From contig NC_052143.2 in assembly GCF_016086655.4 (NCBI RefSeq), positions 29,031,886 to 29,095,885 of the forward strand: DNA of 64,000 bases, written 5' to 3'. Shown here piece by piece: positions 24,573-35,115 of this stretch. This stretch comes from Lepeophtheirus salmonis. Its lineage: Eukaryota > Arthropoda > Copepoda > Siphonostomatoida > Caligidae. A program made the position numbers and the translations under genes. The notes under the pieces were generated by a model, which was given only the letters and a program-made list of their open reading frames with translations, ran no database searches and was not told the DNA's origin. Position 1 is the first letter of the stretch. Every line of letters begins with the position of its first letter.

Positions 24573-26063
24573 AACACAATACATAGCTGACTATAAGATG
24601 CACAAGATCTACAACTAGAGAATGAGGGAGGTAGTCAAAGGTCGAGTCGTTGGAGAGAGCAAAACAAATAGGTACAAAATCCAAGATAAGCTGGCGATTT
24701 TTCCGTCGACATCATGGTGCAAGGGGATGATGGTTACAAATTTCGAAATGGGTGATCCCGAGAACAGCCACCTCATAATCACAGTTCCTGTAGAAATTGA
24801 AATTCAAGCATCTTCTGTTGAGGATAAAGTATCTCAGATCCCTTCTTTTGTAGTAATTCTTAGAGAACATGGAAGTATTTCTGTCTTGAATTAATGAAGA
24901 TCGATCAAAGCATAGGAAAAAACACTTCTAAATTAAAAATGTGTCGCTTCATTTATCAAATTGTTTGTGTGTATTATGTTTGATATGTTTCAAGATTAAA
25001 ATAATAACTAATATATCATATTCATGCTGTGATAATCCTAAGTAAGCATATTTATTTCATAACAAATTGATAGATGTAAATTATATGTTTTGTTTTGTTT
25101 TATTTTTTCCCTCGGAATAAGATCTAAATTACTTGAAAGTTACTATTCTTTAAACATCCATAAGCCGAAAATAACGATTGAAATTACTAATTTGATTGTA
25201 TATATTTTATTCATAAAACGAACTTTTTAAGGGCATTTAAATAAGTATTAGTGTATTTATGATCACCAGAAGTAGACTAATACCCACCATGATCAAAAGA
25301 AATAAAAAAAATTGTATTTATCTGTAATTGAAAGGTAAACTTGAGTTAAATAGACACAACAGTTTCACAAATGCCAAACTTTTAAAATACAACATTGTTA
25401 AGAGAAATATAAGGCACCTGAAATCTTTGAGGGTCTGACACTTTTTCATAGAGTTGATCTAACTATACGTACCTAAATTAACCAAATTAGATAATTACAT
25501 GAGTGTAGAATAATTTTTTTAGAGCCGTTTCTGTCGTCATAAAATATGTATTTACATTTATTCAATAAATAAATTAATTGATGGAATTAAACATTGACAA
25601 AGGACTTTATATTAATATTTGTTTTACAAGTTAATGAAGTTGGAGCTGTATTCTCATTCTAAATTGAAATGAATGAATATATAGAGTTATAATGTTCATA
25701 CTCTTTGATAAATATCACTGAAGAACATTATTATTTATTACAAACGTAGTTACATATTTACATGTAATTGTATCATACTAGAAAAACACACTTAAAATTC
25801 GTTGAAAGAGCCTATCAGTAACTTTTTATGGTTCTCATACTTGGTTTGATACATTGGAAGTATGAATTCACAGTCCCTTGGTAATCAACTTCGAGAATTC
25901 GAGTCCTTTAGATAACTACGTAATGCACCCTGTTTCGTTCACTTTGGGCAAGAAAGAAGGTGTATGATTAGACAAAGACCATCGTTCTATTACAATTTCA
26001 GATTTCTCCAACTGTACTGAGCTTTACAGTTTTCCTCCCACTCTCCAAGGACTCGACCTTTGA
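24573..26063 (+). mobile_element. Inverted repeat arm 1: unknown element, 1,491 bp
   Basis: The whole interval recurs as its reverse complement at 35116-36606 with only scattered substitutions and small indels. Inside it, tcaaaggtcgagtc at 24634 is mirrored by gactcgacctttga ending at 26063. So 24634-26063 has imperfect terminal inverted repeats of about 23 bp and looks like a non-autonomous DNA transposon or a foldback unit. Homology extends 61 bp outside the left terminus up to the assembly gap. The duplicated unit is therefore larger than the element itself. Confidence 0.8.
24622..24894 (+). CDS. Hypothetical 90-residue protein inside arm 1
   Basis: This open frame starts at ATG 24622, reads through the terminal repeat (MREVVKGRVVGES) and ends ...REHGSISVLN. 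It contains WCKGMMVTNFEMGDPENSH and a Val/Ile-rich stretch like beta strands. I do not recognise the family. In the other arm the matching frame is broken by a 1-nt insertion in the GGGG after the ATG and by another near 36408. It could be a partial exon of a captured gene or an element-encoded protein; coding status is uncertain. Confidence 0.3.
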   Translation: MREVVKGRVVGESKTNRYKIQDKLAIFPSTSWCKGMMVTNFEMGDPENSHLIITVPVEIEIQASSVEDKVSQIPSFVVILREHGSISVLN

Positions 26064-27799
26064 ATAAATAATTATAATTATAATATGAATGTTTCGTTGT
26101 TGTCGAAAAAGATTCTGATAACTCTAATTCTATTTCACTTGGATTCTTCAGACTATATCAATCCGGTTAAATAAGGTAATTAACAACGTCTTCATCATAG
26201 CAAAAAAAAAAAAATATCTTATTATTGCCTCTCTTGTTACATTAGTATAGTATTAGACCAAAATATATGGATCTAAAAATTGTCTAGATGAGAAGTCCAT
26301 TTTCTATTTACTTCAAAAAATTCCCAACTCGAAATTCGCAAAGTAAATTGCAAAAAACTTTTCTGCACTAATTTTGCAAAAAAAAATAGTTCATAGCATT
26401 TATTGGAATTGGAAATTTTTTCAGAAAATGACAGATATTTCCGTTAAACATCAATTTTTATTTGGCAAATTATATGCAAGCCAATAATCTCCAGAAAAAA
26501 ATTTCTAAAAACTTTATTCTATTTACTAATCCCATATCCCAGTAGAAGTTCATTTTTTTTACCTGAAATAAACGAAATTGCAATGTTACCGATTTCTTTT
26601 TTTGCCCATAACTTTTTTGATTTTGAATAAATTTAGAAAACGTAGTTATTCTTATCGTTTTTGTTTGAAACGCCAATCTCTTTTGATAAATAACTGTAAC
26701 CTTTATTTAGACTCCATAAGCTGCGAAGAACCGTTTTGGGCATAGCACAATTAATTGACCCCCCTAAAAAAAATTATAATTATAATTAAAAAACGACACC
26801 CCCGTTTTAGCACGCCCGAGCTCGAACGTCAAAATTTCAACCACCTAAGTTCAACAGTGTGGGAAAGTATGAAGCTTTCTAGCAGGGGTATTTGACCAAA
26901 CTTTGTGTCCCTCTGGGTACTATAAAACAGTATAAAATGATCCCCTCAGCTAGAGGCATTGCGTAACTTCAGTACCACTGGTAAGCATTTACTTTCAGCC
27001 CCAAATCAAAATTAGTTATTTCGCATGTATGTATAGTAGAGATAAAGAGTTATGCCACCCCGAATAATACTAAACAAGGTAAAGCTGTCCAAATTCACTT
27101 TAACCACTCCCCGTCAATTACCCCCCCCCGTCCCCCAAGGTAGGGGCCCTCTACGAAAACTGCTCCCAGTATACTTCCGACAGAGACTAGGATTAGGCCT
27201 AAACAAACCATAATGACATGACGAAGTAGGCATATTTTTAAGGCAAGATGCTTTAGCCACTCCACAATTGGGCATTTTAAATAAATTACCTAAACAAATT
27301 AACCCCAGAAGGTATAGAAAATTTGCAATTTCCTTTTATCAGCTAAAAGCTCGACCAAGGGTATGAAAAAAACTATAAAGGAACCTATAAATAGATTATG
27401 AGTCTATCAGCAATATTAGCTTATCTCTTTATAAATAAATAATTTCACTACCCTAATACCTACCTACCCTTCCGACACATGGACAAAAATTGTGTTTCAA
27501 TATACTTCTTCTGCTTGAAGAACAATTACCCCCTGAGAATCTGCAACGTAATACAGAATTTTTTTTTATTATTAATATTATTTCGGGATACCTTAAGTTG
27601 CCTCCATTTAATAAATGCTTCCCCACTTCTACACTATAGTACTTTTTATAGTACACCCAAAGAAAGAATTATCTAATTTTACTCTCTTATTTATTAACTC
27701 TTTCCTTAAGATATTTGGGACCCCTCTCCTTACGTCCCTTAAATATCCTAATTTACTCAAAAACTTATTTTTATTCTACTCCCTCTGAGTACCTAGGTG

Positions 27800-28320
27800 T
27801 CTTAAGGTAGAAAGCGCTGCAATTTTTTTATATCCCGTTCAAGTATCGCCGCCAGGGTTGCTAACCTCCTTGTTGAGGCTCTCACCACTAACCTAAACCT
27901 TAGTACAAGCATTAACCTATCATAAAATCGAATTAGTAGATATACTCCAGCGGTTACTAAAGTTGAAGAGTGAACCAAAGAGGAGGCAGGGGTGGGGGCT
28001 GCCATTGCTGCAGGCAACCAAGCCCTGAAAGGCAGTTGCACGCTTTTTGTAAAAGATACGAATAGTAGTAAACCTCCCATTGCCCTAGAAACTCCCATAA
28101 ATCTAACAATCAAATGGCTTGAGTTGACTATAACGTAGATGGTTAAAAGCAATCCAACGTCCCCAATCGATTCAATATAAGAGTTAAGCTCCAGCATTTG
28201 AGGAATTCCTATTATTATAGTAACAAACTAAAGGTAAGACCTTAGGCCTAAACTGTTCCAACCTAGGATTAGTTGTACTACATTTCTTCTATAGATTAAT
28301 AGTAGCATCCTAATAATTAA
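27800..28320 (-). pseudogene. nad5: nad5 fragment (mitochondrial origin)
   Basis: The minus-strand translation contains the core of NADH dehydrogenase subunit 5. Upstream is LILGWNSLGLRSYL, a TAG, then ESIGDVGLLLTI, and then the hallmark FTKSVQLPFRAWLPAAMAAP followed by TPASSLVHSSTLVTAGVYLL. These residues belong to the proton-pumping antiporter-like core. The TAG after RSYL is a stop in both standard and invertebrate mitochondrial codes. N- and C-terminal parts are missing or unrecognisable, so only about 170 of some 560 residues remain. Confidence 0.9.
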
Positions 28321-28539
28321 TAACCTCACAAGTACTATAAAGCGCTAGTACTATATAATCTCCTAACCCTCTAATTTCTACACCTAGGTTAAAAGTTCTG
28401 ACTTTTGCCCTTAATACTCTATCACTGACTCTTTTAAGGACAAAAGGAATATTAATACCCCCCTAATCCAAACCTCCCTAAAATGATTCATAACCCTCGA
28501 AAAATTTTATTAAAAATTTTTATTTTACATTAATCACAC

Positions 28540-28862
28540 TACTCCAAACTTTTTATTAACCACTCATATAAAAGACCTAACCCTGAAATGAAAAGGAATA
28601 AAGCACAACCTAGGTAACTCTCTATCCTCCCCCGCCCCATCAACCCTTAAAAGGGGAAGAGAATCACTAGTTCTAAGTCAAAGACTAAAAACACCAAAGA
28701 GACTAAAAAAAAATGTAAAGAAAATATCTTTCGATGGTTTGCATTAGGATTAAATCCGCATTCAAAAGGTCTTAACTTATCTAGATTAGCCTCCCCCCTT
28801 CGTCTTAAGGAATAACCTAATAATATAATTAATAAGGAAACAGTAAAACTTAGACTTAACAC
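28540..28862 (-). pseudogene. nad3: nad3, nearly full length with an in-frame stop
   Basis: The frame shows LRPFECGFNPN, FSLHFFLVSLVFLVFDLELV and, after a TAA in FPF-stop-GLMG, the tail SYLGCALFLFISGLGLLYEW. Cys in FECGF and the acidic FDLE helix are diagnostic of NADH dehydrogenase subunit 3. About 107 codons remain against some 115 in the family. TAA is also a stop in the mitochondrial code, so the copy is not functional as read. tRNA-Trp lies directly upstream on the same strand. Confidence 0.9.
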
Positions 28863-28945
28863 CCATAAAAATAAAAAAATTATTACTAGGCTAAGCCTCC
28901 TTTACAGCTTCAATGTAATACTCTTTATAAGTTATAGTAATTCGG

Positions 28946-29002
28946 AAGCTAAAGGGGCTTATTGTCAGTTTTGAAGACTGATAGTTTTATTAACTTAAGC
29001 TT
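28946..29002 (-). tRNA. trnW: Mitochondrial-type tRNA-Trp (anticodon TCA)
   Basis: On the minus strand the sequence begins AAGCTTAAGTTAAT and ends TTTAGCTT, forming a mostly paired acceptor stem. The anticodon arm is CAGT-CTTCAAA-ACTG with a 7-nt loop and anticodon TCA, which reads TGA/TGG as tryptophan in invertebrate mitochondria. The D-arm start AAGTTAAT is typical of arthropod trnW. Length is 57 nt with reduced T-arm. It is probably inactive within the nuclear insertion. Confidence 0.75.
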
Positions 29003-29005
29003 CCC

Positions 29006-29068
29006 AGGCTAAAAGGAGTTCCTTTTTTTTGGCTTGACAAGCTAATATTTTATATAAATTACTAACCT
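29006..29068 (-). tRNA. trnD: Mitochondrial-type tRNA-Asp (anticodon GTC)
   Basis: On the minus strand 5' AGGTTAG pairs with 3' TTAGCCT over seven positions, allowing two G-T pairs. The anticodon arm TTAGC-TTGTCAA-GCCAA has a 7-nt loop with GTC. Length is 63 nt. It sits 3 bp upstream (transcript sense) of tRNA-Trp. Any function in the nuclear copy is unlikely. Confidence 0.65.
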
Positions 29069-29112
29069 ATCAGAGAACTAAAGTTTTCTTTAACTCCCAA
29101 AGTTAATATTTT

Positions 29113-29845
29113 AACAACGTCCACAAAGTGCCAATATCAAGCTGCGGCTTTGAACCCAAAGTGGTGCTTATCCCCAAAGTACCCTGAAGCTATACGTAAG
29201 TAGCAAACATCTAAGAAAGTAGCCCCACTATGTAAGCCGTGGAACCCGGTTATTAAAAGAAAGTGGAACCATACACTCTATCCCTAATCCTGAACCTTGC
29301 CTCAAAATATTCCACACCTTGTAGGCAAGTAAAATAACCCCTAATAACACAGTGGTTAGTAAACTTAAAGTAGCGCTTTGATGCTCCCCCTTACCAGCCT
29401 GTGGTGTCCCCAGGTAACCTTTGCCCCACACCTTAATAAAATGATAATATTTAGTAGGGGAATTTTTCAAGCCCTAAGACCTATTACGCCCATGGAGGGT
29501 CATTTCCCCCTACCCCAAACTCCACTCTTAAGACTAACCTCCTGTGAAAATATCCCCAAAAAACCTAAAGAAAAATAAAACTTCTGAGCTAATAAATAAA
29601 ATCATCCCCCCAAGGCCAATTTGAACCCCTCTTGAGTGGAGCCCTGATAGGTCTCCTCAACTGATATATCTAGTTATCGCTGAACTATGATAAGTAGTTT
29701 AAAAAAATAAAGAGGTCAAAATCAAACCTCTCTTTCCATTTAAGAATAGGTCTAATAGTCCTAAAGCCGTAAATCTTCCACCAAAATACCTTATTAAAGG
29801 CCATGGGGACTCATCTACTAAGTGAAAAGGATGACGGGTCACATT
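29113..29845 (-). pseudogene. cox3: cox3, nearly complete but frameshifted
   Basis: Minus-strand frames together cover cytochrome c oxidase subunit 3: TRHPFHLVDESPWPLIRYFG at the N-terminus, GGMILFISSEVLFF in the middle, LLTTVLLGV, YFEARF, and near the end GFHGLHSGATFLDVC, HHFGFKAAA-TGA-YWHFVDVV. The TGA falls on the conserved tryptophan of AAAWYWHFVDVV, so the source used the invertebrate mitochondrial code. At least one frameshift (near 29335) and several stops are present. The family's last dozen residues (WLF...YWWG) are missing after VDVV. There the sequence turns tRNA-Pro-like (loop TTTGGGA), suggesting a rearranged junction. Confidence 0.92.
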
Positions 29846-29851
29846 AGACAA

Positions 29852-29905
29852 ATAGCTTTGAAGAAACTCCACCGATTATTTTCAAAATAACCTTTTAAAA
29901 GCTAT
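29852..29905 (-). tRNA. trnS2: Mitochondrial-type tRNA-Ser (anticodon TGA)
   Basis: On the minus strand ATAGCTT pairs perfectly with AAGCTAT at the ends. The anticodon arm GGTTAT-TTTGAAA-ATAATC carries TGA in a 7-nt loop. Only about six bases separate the acceptor and anticodon arms, so the D-arm is absent. Length is 54 nt. It lies just upstream of the cox3 start on the same strand. Confidence 0.65.
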
Positions 29906-29959
29906 ATAGTATTAACCCTCCCTAACCATTACTAACACATTGAGCAAAGATCCGTCCCC

Positions 29960-30655
29960 TATTAATTTTAAGTATAAAGGAGGCTTAAAATAAATATAAA
30001 TAAACTAAGGAGAATAACCCCACAACAGTATAACACCCCATAATTTAACCTTGTCAAGAACCTGAATAACCCATACTTATAAATAAAACCTAGACTGGGG
30101 GCCCCACTAAAGACAAAAAGGCTCCACGCCCCTTAGATGTACCTGCTGCATATAGTCCGCTCCAGTATTTTTAGAATCCTTCAACAATGTAATAATAAGA
30201 ATTATTAGGGAATGGGAGCTCCTCAGTAATAATAACAGGCTTATATTAAACAAAGAGGAATAAAATAATAATTCTTTTTAATATACTTTATGTAGCCTAC
30301 CCAAACACCTAAATACCAAATTGGCTAAGACTAGTCCCCCAAAACCATACCTCTCCCTCTCATATTTACTATTAAGTGTAAGAGTAAAACTTTTGTAAAC
30401 TTATTAAATATAATCAACAATCTCACCTCCTATTTACCACTAAATCTAAACTTCATAAATGGAAGGGGAACAACCCCAACTTTAATAGATTCTTCACCAA
30501 TATTAAAGGGCTCAAATAACAAAAAATGCCCCAAACTAGAAGTAGGGACCTAAACCCTGGATTAAAGAGTACTTTACGGCTCTTAACTCAGATCCCTTTC
30601 TTCCTTCTAACCACAACTTCACAATAAATAAAATAGTGTTTAATTCAACCATCCC
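29960..30655 (-). pseudogene. nad2: nad2 remnant (mitochondrial origin)
   Basis: In changing minus-strand frames I read IQGLGPYFLVWGIF, then GEESIKVGVVPLPF, and finally SGAPSLGFIYKYGLFRFL. These correspond to blocks of NADH dehydrogenase subunit 2: the KxGxxPxHFW region and the GxPPxLGFxPK region. Frameshifts and stops are numerous. The call rests on the order of these two weakly conserved blocks and on the mitochondrial neighbours, so it is less secure than nad5, cox3 or nad4. Confidence 0.65.
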
Positions 30656-30729
30656 TCAGAAAAAAAAAACCTGTTTCTCATAAGCCCAATAAATACCCTT
30701 GCCCTTGTCAAAATTAACTTATTATGAAT

Positions 30730-31975
30730 TAACCTCTAGTTTTCTACTTATTTTTTCTCCTATCATCTTTTTTACTTAAGACTCTTTTTAGAACCTTTCA
30801 CAACTCCTTCCCCAACCTCCTCATCTCGCTGCCTCTCATCTCAGTCTTAATTACCTTAATCCCTCTTCATGGCATCCCCTTTAACTGGTCTTCCCCCTTG
30901 CTCATGGATGATATTAGGGGCCTGATTATTACTATAACCATTGTTTTAATAATTGCCATCGAAATAGGAGCTTTAACCTCTTTCTACTCAAACTTGCTTT
31001 TTTTATTCTCTTTTTTAACTTTTTCCGTCTCTAATATTCTTTCTTTCTATATTGCCCTTGAATTAAATCTTGTCCCAATTTTTTAATTATTCTAGGCTGG
31101 GGGTATCAGCCTGAACGAATCTTTGCAAATAAAATAATGATGATATATACCCTAATAGGTTCCTTGCCGGTACTTCTTGTTATTATTGGCAGACCGCATC
31201 TATCATATCTTGCCAACGCCTTTATTACCCGATCTGCCTCCCCTCTTCTATAATCCTTTTTTTATGACGTTTGTAGCCTTTCTTGTGAAGTTGTCAATCT
31301 TTTCCTTACACTTGTGACTGCCATTTGCACACGTAAAAGCTCCTCTTATGGGCTCTATAATTCTGGACGGAGTGTTACTTAAGTTGGGGGTGGGGGTATG
31401 GGCTTATTCGATTCGTTTTTATAAGCTCTTTTTTAAAGCCCTTTTACTAAACTAATAATCGTTTTCTCAACAGTTGTAGCGACTCTCGCAATAATACTTT
31501 GCGTGACTCAGATTCATATCAAAATTATTATTGCCTATTCCTCGGTAGGGCACATGTCTATAGACTCTTCTAGAATTTTCTCTCTCTCTTCTTCAGGGTC
31601 CTCTAGAGCTATAATTAACTTTGTAGCTCACGGATTTACCTCTTCTCTGATGTTCCTAATCGCAGGTATTTTTTATTTCATCTCAGGAACTCGTCACATC
31701 CTTTTGAATAAGCCATAATCACCATTCAGCCTGCATTGGTCATGACATGGTTTTTAGTTTGCCCCCTTAACGCGGGAGGGCCACCCAATATAAACCTAAT
31801 ATCCGATATCCTCTCCACTGTGACTTTAATCAACCTGTTCTTCCCTTTCGCCTTCCCGGTCTCGATAGCATTAATTTTAGGGATACTATTCAATGTTATA
31901 TTATTTTTAATTGCTTCCCAAGGATATCTTAAAGATAATGTTATTCCAATTAACCTCCCCCACCCCCCTTAGCTG
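30730..31975 (+). pseudogene. nad4: nad4, frameshifted copy on the plus strand
   Basis: Plus-strand blocks in order are SFYIALELNLVPIF (31040-31086), FLVKLSIFSLHL-TGA-LPFAHVKAP (about 31280-31345), MGSIILDGVLLKLGVGVWAY (to about 31405), IAYSSVGHMSIDSS (about 31527), NFVAHGFTSSLMFLIAG, and after a frameshift NAGGPPNINLISDI (about 31770). This is the antiporter-like core of NADH dehydrogenase subunit 4, in family order. TGA occurs at the tryptophan of HLWLP. At least three frameshifts break it. It is the only plus-strand protein gene seen in the insertion. Confidence 0.92.
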
Positions 31976-32809
31976 TCACTACTTCAAGGCTGTTCCACCT
32001 GTTGGTCTCAGGTAATAACTGTGTTAATTTATATTGTTTCCTAATACCTTTACCTAAAACCTAGGTGCTTGCCTTTCTATATTAAAGGGGCCAATCTTTA
32101 AATAGATTACTCAGTAAATAGTTAATTTTACTTTTATTGTTTTACCCAAGGCTAAGTTAAGAGTTTAACTCGCCCCTCCCCGATTAGCTCTCTAAGCTAG
32201 GGACTAAGCTTACCATGGCTTTTAGGTAGTTACTACCTCTAATAAACGACCTATTCAGGACTTTACCTTGCTAGCATCAGTTGTTAATTGAGAGTCTAAG
32301 TCCCCCATTATAAACACACTATAAATTGGTCAATTCCCTAATTCCTATAATTAGTTCTAAGTAGCTACTTAAGGGAACTTCGCCTATGCCTAGTCGGAAG
32401 CTTCCGGAGTAATCTCTTTACCTCGCTAAGTCTTATTTAGATTTCTGAAAGTATTAATCTACCTAGAAAGGGATTTTAACTTTCTCACTCCCCCCTTAAA
32501 GAGTGTCCCACTCTTTAACTAATTTTTAAAATATTCAGTACTTTTTAGCTTACTAATAAATACTTTGTTTTATAATATAATACAACCTATAAATATTAAT
32601 TATATAAAATATTACTTGACTAAGATAATTTTTAAATAAGATTAGACAGCCATACTTTAAAAAAAATTTAAATGTAAAGAGTAAATTATATTAATACAGG
32701 TTTCTCGAATTTGAGAGATAATTCTACCATTTGAGTTTAGTTTTCTATTCAGTACGACTAAAAAACTTATCTTTATTACTCGGGGACTACTCTGATTCAC
32801 TTAGCCCCT

Positions 32810-33341
32810 TCCATCAAGAGACTGTTCATTAAGAAAACGGATTGATTTAGCGATATCATCCTCAACATCTGAAAGAATATTCAAAATAGCTTCAACTTGG
32901 TTTTCAATGTATTTAATTGGATCAGGATTGGAATTTGTTTCAAGACCCTTCAGAGTTGTTAGAATATTCAATACTTAGATACAGATATTGATTTTTTTGA
33001 AGGCAAACTATGGCTCACTACAGATAAAGGTAGTAGTTCATTTTCGTTATTTATTTCAAATTTTGGGTTTGAGTCTATGACTAAACTAAAGACAATAGTT
33101 TGAGCACCTAAAAAAATGTTTTTAATTATGATTATATTAGAAATCAAAAAATAATTGAATAACCTAAACTTGGTTTCTCAATTAGGAAGTACGTTAATGA
33201 AGTATCTTCGGAAATAAAAAGTACACTTGATGGAATATTGTACTCTTTAATTTTTTTAATTTTCGAATTATTTTCTTTATTTTTATTTGATCGGTATCCA
33301 GTTCTACAATCGGGAACAGTGCATATGTTATTTTTACCCAT
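32810..33341 (-). pseudogene. Possible THAP-type or P-element-like remnant
   Basis: The minus strand at 33341 starts MGKNNICTVPDCRTGYRSNK. This resembles the first Cys-x2-4-Cys of a THAP zinc finger, the DNA-binding domain of P-element transposases and cellular THAP proteins. The later Cys and His of the C2CH site are not visible. After stops and frameshifts follow TIVFSLVIDSNPKFE and NQVEAILNILSDVEDDIAKS, a likely coiled coil. The pieces may be exons of one broken gene. The family assignment is tentative. Confidence 0.4.
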
Positions 33342-35110
33342 TTTTTAACTTGCAATGAGTATCGAAATGAAGCAATGATAAATTAATGACTTAACATTCA
33401 ATAATATACTATAGCAACTTACAAGAAAATCATTAGCACGTAGCTCTTATGGAATACACAGTCTCATTTTTAGTGTTCAAGTCCGGGAGTAAAAGCTGTC
33501 TTTGTGCTGGTATGTACTACACAAGGGTAGCTATAGACGATGATTTTTTAAACTTTTTTGATAGTAATTACTAGTTGATCAGGTGTATTTTTTAGAAAAT
33601 TATAAAGTTCAAATGCCTATAATAAATAAGTCATTTTAATAAATCAAAAGGAAATTAATGATAGAAATTTACGATTATTCGTCGAAAAACACAAGTGTAT
33701 TTCAAACTTAACTTTAGTTTGATGGTGTGTTAACGTTTTTTTTTTTTGTGTACAATTTGTAACTCGTCCAAGCAAATTGTATATGTTGCAAATAATGATT
33801 CAGATGAATAATCTAGAGTCCTACATGTAATAAAAATAATGGAACAATTGAATATTCTTTAGATTCTCGATATATTCATGGTATAATTTACAACTATTCT
33901 GGTGACAATTACTAATTGATAAGATGTATTATGTATCAGACTATAAAACTCAAATGTCCAGTCATATTACTCGTAAATACGTAATATCTTAGTAACTTCA
34001 ACAGATCACAAGAGAATGATAGCTTCAATGTATAGTTGTTAATTAAAATGATTGATGCTGAAATTAAATAAGATATTATGAGACTTATAACTTGTACAAT
34101 CTGTTGCTTCTACACGTTATATTTTGAACACAGCACATAAAAAATAATAATGAAAAATGACATGTCAAGTTACCAATGTTACCAACTGGATATTTGGACA
34201 AGGAAAAAATAAATAAAAAATCTGATTATTATACAAAATATTCCATCTATAAATGATTCTTTTTCCTCAAGAAAAAAGAAAAAGTAAATGCTCGATTAAT
34301 ATTTGGTTGAAGGAGGAAATTATTTATTATTATTCTAATTATGATGAAGGAACTCCATTACTATTATTTATAGTAAAAGGCTGCTGCGTGGAGGGCCTAG
34401 CTGGCGGAGCCCGGCTAGTATTATTATAATAGAATAATTCTGTATAACTATTTTCTGAATAATTTTTCAATTATTTTGACCATCGTCAATATGATGTCAC
34501 ACTCTATCCTTGTCCGAGCAACGCCGAATAACCCTTTGCTAGTAGTATATGATAGTTAGGGATGTGAAACTTGTCCGAATCTTCATAAGCATACATTTAA
34601 AAAAAGTATATCTTAGTAATCTGCAAGAAATTTGTAAACTTATTAATTATTTCTCTTTATTTTGAAATATCAAACGTATTAGCAAGTAAGGAGCATTATA
34701 CTTTGTTATATGATCTTTTCAGTAGATGTGTCGTCTAAAGCATTAATATGATTTTAGGGAGAAATGGTAAGATAAAAAAAGGAAAAGTGTCTAAACGGAA
34801 AAAATCTCAAGATTCTTTTAAACTGATATAATATCTATCACTAATATAATATATAATAAGAGAGAAGAAAAATGAATAAACACGAAAGGAGTTCCAAGGG
34901 AAGGAATGCTAATCACTCAATTCTCCATTATTGATTACAATATCATTAGACTTGATGGACTATTCATATTGGACAAGACTCTTAGATTGACGGACAAGAA
35001 TTTGCAAAATACTAGGCAAGAGTAGCGATTTTCACTTTGTCATGATCCAGGATTTGTTAGAAGAAGGGGGGTTGGATGTGGAGCGACAAACCACCGAGAG
35101 GATTTGGGCA
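33342..35110. other. No gene recognised
   Basis: AT-rich DNA with a loosely repeated pair of segments near 33540-33660 and 33900-34020 (gtaattactagttgatcagg versus caattactaattgataaga). A short GC-rich island lies at about 34378-34426 (gctgctgcgtggagggccta...gcggagcccggct), unlike everything around it; origin unknown. Confidence 0.4.
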
Positions 35111-35115
35111 GGTAG

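Larger units (their letters stand above)
26700..32530. other. Decayed mitochondrial DNA insertion (NUMT)
   Basis: About 5.8 kb differs in composition from its surroundings: C-rich runs, few long A/T tracts. It contains recognisable but interrupted nad5, nad3, cox3, nad2 and nad4 plus tRNA-Trp, tRNA-Asp and tRNA-Ser, most on the minus strand. TGA stands at conserved tryptophans in cox3 and nad4, the invertebrate mitochondrial code. In-frame TAA or TAG and frameshifts show that the genes are dead. 26700-27790 and 31975-32530 are mitochondrial-like by composition but I could not assign genes; one minus-strand stretch (VGSILGAVFVEGPYLGG, near 27140-27200) is open. A misassembled organelle contig is possible but would not explain the stops. 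Confidence 0.85.

Noticed and set aside
32160..32480. Possible mitochondrial rRNA or tRNA cluster
   Set aside because: Composition is mitochondrial-like, but I could not find rRNA signature strings or a complete tRNA cloverleaf.
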